DNA of 64,000 nt from positions 17,176,248 to 17,240,247 of the forward strand of contig CM068551.1 of NCBI GenBank assembly GCA_035048495.1, written 5' to 3'. The stretch is from Euptelea pleiosperma. Its lineage: Eukaryota > Streptophyta > Magnoliopsida > Ranunculales > Eupteleaceae. Shown here one piece after another: positions 56,101 through 64,000 of this stretch. Below the pieces are notes generated by a model. The model saw only the letters and a program-made list of their open reading frames with translations. It was not told the DNA's origin and did no database searches. The position numbers were made by a program, and so were the translations under genes. Each line of letters starts with the position of its first letter. The first letter of the stretch is position 1.

Positions 56101-59100
56101 TTCTATTTTTTCCCAATTTTGCCCCTGGCCGTTTCAATCCGTTTTAACGGCCGTTTAAACAGTAACGCCCCTAGTTCGTTTAACCATTAAAATGGCCTCC
56201 TTTAAACCTTGGTCATAGGTAGTAAATTCTCGAATTATTCGTGAATATGTCAATATCTTACTTATTTTTGAATTTTTCGCTTGTTTTTTGAACATGCATG
56301 ATCGAATTATTTTCGAACAATTCATGAACTTTTCCAAATTATTAAGTTTTGAACATGAAAATTCATTTTATAAGGCAAATATGTGTCATTATTTTGCTTT
56401 TTTTTGTTTCTATTTTATTTTTAAAATCTATTTTTTTGTCGAATTTTTGAATGTGTTTTAAATGGCAAATCCGAATCCCTTCTGATCCATGTTTTAAAAC
56501 CCGGTGAGTCGATTCAAAACTCGGTCTAGTCAAGCATTTAAATTTTTAAATGTTTTTAGTACTTTTTTTTCTTCTATATTTTATAATTTTCAAAGTTTTT
56601 TAATAAATAGTATTTTTATATAATTAAATGTTTAATAATTAATTTAATGACTCACCGAGTTCACCGAGTCCACTCTCGAGTAATCGAGATGACTGGGGAC
56701 TCAAGACCCACCCTGGTGCAAGTTAGAATTGGGCATTCATGGTTAATTGTGTTTGTTGAATTGCAGAGAGAATATGAAGAATTCAAAGTGAGGATTAATG
56801 CGTTGGTGGCAAAGGCTCAGAAAAAACCAGAAGAAGGTTGGGTGATGCAGGATGGGACCCCATGGCCTGGGAACAACACTCGTGATCATCCGGGCATGAT
56901 TCAGGTTTTACAAAAATACCCTTAAGATGTTCTTCCATATGACTCAGCAGCTATAAAAACTTGATCGGAGCGAGTCGATTCGGTGACTCGGACGGGTCAT
57001 GAATTTTATCCTAAGAATTTTATAAATAAAAAAAATTAATTTTTAATTTTAATTAAAAAAAGAAGTCTGGCTCACCGACTTGTACGGGCCTTAGAGCTTA
57101 GGGCCCATTCGGTTATTGTGATGGGGTCAGGCCTGAATATGGCCTGCCCTCTTCTAAACATCAATTGGGTAAGGACTGGATCAAATGCTTTAAGCTCGTT
57201 TTAGAACTGGGCTTGGACCTAGTCTAAATGTTGGACTGGGCCTGGGTCGACAGTGCTATTTTGTGTGTGTAAACATGCCAGTCGCATTGCAGGTTTACTT
57301 GGGGAGCGCAGGTGCACTTGACATAGAAGGTAAGGAGCTGCCCCGTCTTGTGTACGTCTCACGTGAGAAACGACCCGGTTATCAACACCACAAGAAAGCC
57401 GGTGCCATGAACGCTCTGGTAAGTAGTTGCTTCATGTTAAAACCCGTGTATCATTAACATGACTAGCCATGTGTATAATATGGTGTGCTTCTACATGTGA
57501 TCATTAGGTTCGAGTATCAGCGGTGCTCACAAATGCTCCCTTCTTGTTGAATCTTGATTGTGATCACTATGTCAACAACAGCAAGGCTGTAAGGGAAGCT
57601 ATGTGTTTTCTGATGGATCCTCAGTTGGGAAAGAAGCTCTGCTACGTCCAATTCCCACAGAGGTTTGATGGCATCGATCTCCATGATAGATACGCTAACC
57701 GAAACGTCGTGTTCTTTGATGTAAGTTGCAGTCATGTTCGTTTTATAATCAATGTGCCTTCTCTATTATGTTTTTTAAAAGTAATAAGGCTGTTAATGGA
57801 CCAAATTTGAGCCAGGCCAAGGTCCGTGAAATCCAAGATATGGATCAAATTTATGAGGCCCAAGTTTCTAATGTGCAAATTTTGGTAAATTTGGGCTTGG
57901 TTGCGGGCTGACATTTTCTTGGACCTTATAGAGCTTATAATGAAGTTTCCAGGATTGGCCCACATAAAACATTTCAGGCCCAGCCTGACTTTTTAACTGC
58001 CATAACGTCCTCATTTTAATAGAAGAAGCTAGAAATTGTCAATCTTTCAAATAACAATAATACCTTACTGTTATTTTGTTTATCGACATAATTTTTTTTT
58101 CTTCCATTTTTTGGTGAAAATGGTGTAGATTAATATGAAAGGCCTAGATGGGGTCCAAGGACCAGTATACGTCGGTACTGGATGCGTATTCAATCGACAA
58201 GCATTATACGGATACGACCCACCGGTGTCTGAAAAGAGGCCTAAGATGCACTGTGACTGCTGGCCATCCTGGTGCTGCTGTTGTTTCGGGGGTTCGAGGA
58301 AGAAGAAGTCAAAGTCAAAGAAGGGAGAAAGAGGTATGTTTGGACTTGGAGGGAATTATAGCAAGAAGAAGATGAATATGAAGAAGTATCCCAAGAAAGG
58401 GTCCTCCCCCCCAGTCTTTGATCTTGAAGAGATTGAAGAAGGGCTCGAAGGATACGACGAGTTGGAGAAATCGTCTCTCATGTCGCAGAAAAACTTCGAG
58501 AAGCGATTCGGTCAGTCACCGGTCTTTATTACATCGACAATCATGGAGGAAGGTGGCCTTCCTGAAGGGACAAATTCCACAGCTCTTATTAAGGAGGCCA
58601 TTCATGTCATTAGCGTCGGCTACGAAGAGAAGACTGAATGGGGCAAAGAGGTGCTTCTTCTCTTCTTCCTATGCATTAGATGCACATTTTAGCTTCATGA
58701 CAGTAATGTCATAGATGGGGTAGTATGAATTTACATAACGACGTGAATCCAAGCTGTTGGATTGGTTGATCATGATGTCGTTGCCACGAACCCAACGGCT
58801 TGGACTCCTGTCACAAGTTGATCGAGATCCCAAGTCATGGATCTGTCGGTTCAAGAAATAAGAGGATCGAACCATTTCTTCCGACTCTTTTTCAAATTCA
58901 ATAAATGTTGGTTGATCGTATATATATTTCATTATAGTTCTATGATTCAGAGTCCCATTTCCTATTTAATCCCTTGGAATTTCTTAGGTTGTGTGCCTAA
59001 TAGGCCATAGTAGAGTTCATGGAGCCTAGTTAAAAGTTCTGATATTGATTTTATTTTCTTCACAGATTGGATGGATCTATGGTTCAGTTACAGAAGACAT

Positions 59101-60087
59101 ATTGACAGGCTTCAAGATGCACTGCAGAGGATGGAAGTCAGTGTACTGTGTACCCAAGAGAGCGGCTTTCAAGGGATCGGCTCCGATAAATCTTTCGGAT
59201 CGGTTGCACCAAGTCCTGAGGTGGGCTCTTGGTTCAGTCGAGATATTCCTTAGTCGTCACTGTCCTCTATGGTATGGATATGGAGGGAAATTGAAATGGC
59301 TAGAGAGGCTTGCTTACACTAACACCATTGTCTACCCTTTCACTTCCGTCCCTCTGCTTGCTTACTGCACTATTCCTGCTGTCTGTCTTCTCACTGGAAA
59401 GTTCATCATCCCCACTGTAAGTATATTATATCAGTGTTTGTAGTGTATTGCATACTAAAGTGGAAAACCTTTCTTGTTTTCTAACTAGAACTTTATGCAC
59501 CACAGCTTACCAACCTTGCCAGTATATGGTTTATGGCTCTCTTCCTTTCTATCATAACAACTGGAGTGCTCGAGCTCCGGTGGAGTGGTGTTAGCATCCA
59601 GGATTGGTGGCGTAATGAGCAGTTTTGGGTGATTGGAGGTGTCTCGGCTCATCTCTTCGCTGTCTTCCAAGGTTTTCTTAAGGTCCTTGGAGGTGTTGAC
59701 ACCAACTTCACTGTAACTTCGAAGACGGCGGACGACGATGAGTTTGGTGATCTTTACCTCTTCAAATGGACTACTCTTCTCATACCACCCACCACATTAA
59801 TCATCTTGAACATGGTTGGAGTTGTAGCTGGAGTATCTGATGCCATTAACAACGGGTATGGCTCATGGGGTCCTTTATTTGGGAAGTTGTTCTTCGCTTT
59901 CTGGGTCATTGTTCACTTGTATCCTTTCCTCAAGGGGCTGATGGGAAAGCAAAACAGGACTCCTACCATTGTAATCCTCTGGTCGATTCTTCTTGCCTCA
60001 ATTTTCTCCTTGGTTTGGGTCCGAATTGATCCTTTCTTGCCTAAGCAAACAGGGCCGATCCTTAAACAATGTGGGGTGGAGTGCTAG
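53162..60087 (+). CDS. CESA4: CESA4, secondary-wall cellulose synthase catalytic subunit (12 exons, 1056 aa)
   Basis: Uses UDP-glucose to make beta-1,4-glucan in plasma-membrane rosettes, with CESA7 and CESA8, in xylem and fibres. Exons: 53162-53248, 53341-53539, 53632-53750, 53853-53922, 54022-54172, 55127-55739, 56767-56904, 57293-57418, 57508-57720, 58129-58650, 59066-59416, 59506-60087; all GT/AG and in phase. The N-terminal zinc finger (about 42-88) has CRVCGDDIG and [13 protein letters not shown]. Catalytic motifs are DDG (351-352), DCD (518-520), TED (755-757) and QVLRW (795-799). Two N-terminal and six C-terminal membrane segments are expected. Assignment to CESA4 (IRX5 in Arabidopsis, 1049 aa) rests on [40 protein letters not shown] and the end [16 protein letters not shown]. 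Introns 5 and 6 carry MITEs. It looks intact. Confidence 0.97.
54221..54500 (+). repeat. Two tandem units of the 44315-47010 array family in CESA4 intron 5
   Basis: GAGGCCCGTGCCACGGTACTC..CCGACAAAGCGTTTGC starts unit 1 and ends GAGCTCCCTTATTATATAGA; unit 2 starts at ACTAGTGGGTGG and ends with the same GAGCTCCCTTATTATATAGA. Unit 2 lacks the CGGCACTC segment. The left junction reads TATCTATATACTAG. Confidence 0.8.
54693..55025. mobile_element. hAT-like MITE in CESA4 intron 5
   Basis: Starts TAGTTAGTAAATTC and ends near GAATTGCTAACTA plus four T; the direct repeat TGTAAGC(A/C) at 54685-54692 and 55026-55033 looks like an 8-bp target duplication with one mismatch. Interior AT-rich with CGAATTATTC motifs. 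It lies 100 bp before the exon 6 acceptor. Confidence 0.65.
55790..56211. mobile_element. Mutator-like MITE (TAACGG family) in CESA4 intron 6
   Basis: TGGTTTCCGGCCGTTTAAACGG at the left and the complement of CCAAGGTTTAAAGGAGGCC at the right are imperfect inverted ends. GTCATAGG is repeated on both sides (55780-55787, 56212-56219), consistent with an 8-9-bp target duplication. Directly to the right, TAGTAAATTCTCGAATTATTCG starts another hAT-like fragment that runs to about 56480. Confidence 0.65.
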
Positions 60088-60355
60088 TCATGCTGCCCTT
60101 AGCTTCTCGATTTCAGCCTTTCTTCTTCTTCTTCTTCTCCTCATCAGTTATGTATTTCTTCAAATGTTTGATTCCTTTAAGAGAGTGGTTTGTATATAGA
60201 ATTGTTGAAGGCATGTCTTAAGATGAATTTGTTATTAGTAGTCTGAAATGAGAGATATCGGTTATGTAATGTTACAAGTAAAGGAAAATGATCAAAATTT
60301 GGTTTGTTGATCCAATTTATCCTTTTTTCTTCTTACGGTTCTTGCCTATGATGCT
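60088..60355 (+). other. CESA4 3' UTR and downstream
   Basis: Starts with TTCTTCTTCTTCTTCTTC-type sequence after the stop. No perfect AATAAA was noted nearby; plant signals are degenerate, so the end of the transcript is unknown. Confidence 0.4.
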
Positions 60356-60600
60356 TGGATTGGATATGGACATGAATACAGGAAGCGGGGATACGATTCG
60401 ACATTTTTCAAAATCAGAGATACGGATATGGGTACGAGTATATTATTTTGTATTTTAAAATTTTTATTTTTTCTAATTTTTTCAACTTTTTATAAAGGAT
60501 CGTGTCCAGTGTAGTGTCGTGTCGTGTCAGACAAGGATACGATGGCCATGTATAGGTATCCGGGTATCATAGGTTGTCGCTGCCTTTGGATGTGTATGCA
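60356..60600. repeat. Dispersed repeat (GGTATCATAGGTTGT family)
   Basis: ATGCTTGGATTGGATATGGA, GATACGGATATGGGTACGAG and GTATCCGGGTATCATAGGTT match the repeat in PEX12 intron 3 (15000-15475). Contains GTGTCGTGTCGTGTC short tandem text. Confidence 0.55.
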
Positions 60601-60636
60601 TTGAAAAAACAGAGGTAACTAAGTTTGAATCAGTAA

Positions 60637-60792
60637 CGGCATGATTGATTGCACATAAAATTTTCCCGAGAAAATACATTTGGGAAATGCCTAGCTGATT
60701 GATTGCAACTGAGAAATTTATACAGATTTAAAATGGCTATCTAACAATAGACAATTGTGTTTTCCCAAGGAAAATGGCGATCAAACACGCCC
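60637..60792 (-). mobile_element. Internally deleted PIF/Harbinger (Tourist-like) MITE
   Basis: The third member of the family at 40784 and 47201: starts CGGCATGATTGATTGC, ends GATCAAACACGCCC, TAA on both sides (60634-60636, 60793-60795). The middle half is missing, leaving 156 bp. Confidence 0.75.
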
Positions 60793-61510
60793 TAATAAAG
60801 AAAAGAAAATGAGAACCTAATCAACTAATAAAGAAAACTGAAACTAAACCAACACACCATGTGTTGGTTTAGTCCCTATGAGTCCATAGAGGAAGAGGGG
60901 TCAGGCCGTGTGCGTGTAAAACCGACAACACCAGGATTTATCCGAAACGGGCCCTAGTTACTGGTAGCCACAACGCTACGCCTGGCCCTCCCCCACCACG
61001 GGGAACAGGACCGGTCAACAAAATTTTACACTTCGCGATTGTCATGGAAGAGCTAGTTTTAAGCAAACTTTTCGACTGTAGTGCTTTTTTTGGGAAAGAA
61101 AAGTTTATATCCGGTCTACCCCACTCTTTGCTTATAGAAGAGGAATTGATCAAGAGCTTCACTTTCTTTTGTTTGTTGATTAAATTGTAAGGATTCAACT
61201 TGGATTTTTATTTCATGAATTTCATATTTAAGATGATTTATTTCAGCTTGAAGATTTGCAATGGAATGGGTTAATTTTAGGCGAAATGTTGCTAAGGTTA
61301 ATTCGATCGTAAACGTCTTTCATAGAAAAATGAGGGGGTGTTTAATAGGGTTATTGGAGTTTTGCTGTTCAATACGCTTTTTAGATATTTATTTTTGTAA
61401 TGTTGTCTCGATTTTATCAATAATTTCTTGCTTCTTATTTGTAGTTAACATATTGTCTTTAGGAGAAGAATTATGTTCTTCATCTTCTTTGTTTGTGAGG
61501 CAGTCAGGAC

Positions 61511-62256
61511 CTAGTTGCCAAGTTCGGATATGGCAAAAGTTCAAGACGGAAAAGTTCGAGTATTATTCGGTTATGGATTAAAAATTCGAGGAACGGCAAA
61601 AGTTTGCAAATGCATTCATTCTTGTTTTATTTGGTTATGATCCAAAAATTCGATGTTAAAAATTCGTTGACAAAATATAAAGGTGTGTAAGATGATTGTA
61701 TATAGAGATGATCTTACATACCCATCAATGCAAGATATAAGTATAAAAAGATTGGCCAAATATTTGTTAAAAATTTTTTTCATACATTTGAGGGTTAAGA
61801 TCATCAAATTGTCATGAATTTGGTAACTTAATGGTCATAACTCAGTTGAAAGATGGGCCATACGATGAACGGTCTAGATTAATGCATTGGTGGTGACGTG
61901 TTCGATGTATGGTGTATGGGTTAACTGAGTTGGTGAGCTCCAAACAACAGTTTGACTAAGAAAAGAAGTCATAATTCAATAATTCTACATAAGTCCGTCA
62001 GTCATACACAAAGTCTGACTTCTATTAACATTTTGGAAGCTATATAAGAAGCTAATTCATAGAAAAGTTTGCTAACACTGATAATAATTACTGAAAACTT
62101 TAAACAAATATCTGGAAATAATTATAGATCACAAATCTCATAAATGTGAAGTAAAAACTTTTAAGAGAAAATGCAAATGAGACAAAGTTTTTCCATCTCA
62201 TCATGCTTTAAACATCATCAGAAATGGGAGAGACGAGGCACCGTAAGGTGCGCGCG

Positions 62257-62296
<40 letters not shown>

Positions 62297-62542
62297 TTCC
62301 GGATGCTCGGCGGCATTGTAGTGTTGTTGGCAGTGAGCGGCAACAGGCGTGTGGGTGAAGGAGACGATGGCGGAGATTGGAGAAAGAGAGGTGAAGGGGA
62401 ATGCACATACATCTAAAATGCATTTTAATCGTCGGATCTCATGTATTCACGAATAATTTCGAACCATTGAAAGATTCGCACACTTGATTTCGTGAATTAT
62501 TCGCTAACAATTCGCGAACAATTCACGAACTTGGCAACTAGG
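61511..62542. mobile_element. hAT-like element, 1.03 kb, 8-bp target duplication
   Basis: Ends CTAGTTGCCAAGTTCG and CGAACTTGGCAACTAGG are inverted repeats; GTCAGGAC flanks both sides (61503-61510, 62543-62550). A GA tract is inside, as the complement of the CT tract in the related elements at 9818 and 49654. Inner end sequences carry CGAATTATTCG / TTCGCGAACAATTCACG motifs. There is no transposase frame. Confidence 0.8.
62261..62294 (+). repeat. (AG)n microsatellite, 17 units
   Basis: An uninterrupted AG dinucleotide tract inside the hAT-like element at 61511-62542. Confidence 0.97.
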
Positions 62543-62550
62543 GTCAGGAC

Positions 62551-64000
62551 AAATGTTTAATGGAGCTGAAGAAATTTAAGTAAATGCTTTGAACCTAAAC
62601 ACATTTTACTAGTCCGGTTTGGGTAATTTAATCGCATGCATACAATCCTAATATGATTGATTTTATTAAGGAGACTAAGTTAACTAACTCTGTTCAAATA
62701 TATCAATAATATATTCTCCATAGATTCTTTTATCTCAATCTCACAGAAATAATAGTAGAAATAAATCAAACTATAACGTAAGCAACTTTTACGTGGAAAC
62801 CTTTAAGGAAAAACCATGGGATCACGTTCAGACGAGAAACATATCACTATGCAAGGTTATCGTTATAGACTGTGCACAACGTCACTCATAGCTTCCAACT
62901 CAAATCCACTCAAGTCAACTGCCGTTGCTCCTTATGCTTCTCTCATACGACACGAACGAATCAACTAACACCCTTGCCGAATCACCTCTTCTCGTTGTTC
63001 AATTCGGTCCAACCCTGAACCTACTAGTAATTAGTCCAACCCTGATCTTGTTCTATTATTTGGTCTGATGCCAAAAAGTAACATCTCAGTCCAATCCTGA
63101 CAAGCACAACACTCAATAGCAATGAGTGGATAGAACCATAAAGTTTTTAGATCTTTAAGAACAAAATAGGCATCGGTTCTTAGGTCTAGAAAGATCTAGC
63201 TCTGTAAATGAATCCTTTAGTATAAAGACACAACCTTAGATCATTAAAAGAGAACTCAAAAAGTTCAGAATAAGATTCAAAGATCTCTTGAAAGCTAGGG
63301 CATGGAATGCTTTGCTCACTAATTAAACTTCCCAAAACTTGTGACAGGCTTCTTACTCCTTGGGTTGCTTAGGATTGGTTTAGGGTTTCGACCCGAAACT
63401 ATCAATATATAGGGTGAGCAAGTCCAGCCTCGAATAGGCAAGTGTTTGAGTCGGAAAAATAAACTTAACCATTTTTCAAACTTCTATTTCGCAAAAGTTT
63501 GATCGATCGGTTTGAAAGTTCGATCGATTGGTCTTGTTTTGATCAATTGGATTTTTGTCTGACCGATTGCAAAACCATCAAAAACCATAACTGACGTCTG
63601 AGTGAAGTATGGACAGAATGAATATTTTTCCAATTGATTGGTGTATTGATTGGCTAGGTCCGATCGATCGGCCAAAGTGTCCAATCAATTAGACTTAACA
63701 TATTTTGCTTAATTGCTCTGTTCTGCATGTGATTCAAATACATGCTTAATTGTACTTAAGGTTTTGATAATATGAATTAATCATCTAAGTTCTAGGCCTC
63801 TAAGTCACTTACCAACCTAATACTGTGCGATTAATTGAAGCTTTCTTTCTTCAGATGTCTTGATCTTCTGATTTGGGAGATTTTAGGTAGTACTTGAGTA
63901 ATGCAACCTTAAACTGACACTCTTACTAACCTAATTACCCACACAACACAGTAGATCTTATAATTTCACCTTTTGATAATTCCATGATAAAACCTAGGAC
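62551..64000. other. Repeat-like region, possibly LTR-element derived, no gene seen
   Basis: No protein domain was found. 63480-63700 holds repeated GATCGATCGG / CGATCGATTGG / CCAATTGATTGG motifs, of a kind common in untranslated parts of plant Ty1/copia elements. 62760-62830 (AACTTTTACGTGGAAACC) is similarly repeat-like. No LTR ends, primer-binding site or target duplication could be placed. Confidence 0.3.

Overview
The window is nuclear DNA of a flowering plant. It carries spliced plant genes with long AT-rich introns, a plant-type U2 snRNA promoter, and dense plant transposons: LINEs, Helitrons, hAT, PIF/Harbinger and Mutator-like MITEs, and Ty1/copia and probable Ty3 debris. The species cannot be fixed from sequence alone. 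The many 5'-truncated LINEs and the divergence of the genes from Arabidopsis and grass proteins would fit a magnoliid-like or other woody lineage, but this is a guess. Layout: 1-1400 is the end of a PHR1-type MYB-CC transcription factor gene whose upstream exons lie outside the window; a complete Helitron sits in its last intron. 1400-11000 is repeats (two LINE tails, a foldback/Helitron family, hAT and long-TIR MITEs) around one intact-looking U2 snRNA gene at 4331-4526. 11059-22454 is PEX12 (peroxisomal RING peroxin; 10 exons, 388 aa). 22455-32985 has no host gene: tandem repeats, minisatellite blocks, a large inverted repeat, LTR-element debris, a decayed LINE and a foldback MITE. 32986-41429 is eIF(iso)4E (5 exons, 192 aa; one 6.2-kb intron full of transposon pieces). 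42919-43369, minus strand, is PGR5 (2 exons, 123 aa), convergent with eIF(iso)4E. 43790-50700 is repeats, including a 2.7-kb array with higher-order structure and a PIF-like MITE with a visible empty-site paralogue. 50708-50785 is an orphan first exon of a bHLH-like gene. 53162-60087 is CESA4 (secondary-wall cellulose synthase; 12 exons, 1056 aa) with MITEs in two introns. 60100-64000 is repeats. The five host genes (phosphate signalling, peroxisome import, translation initiation, cyclic electron flow, secondary wall) share no pathway; this is ordinary eukaryotic gene order, not a cluster. All exon junctions given were placed by hand from GT/AG sites and reading-frame continuity. I found no convincing new biological system. 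The most unusual material is structural: Helitrons with a palindromic interior, an orientation-flipping 21-bp minisatellite, the higher-order array sharing its unit with a CESA4 intron, and insertion events whose ancestral state can be read within the window.
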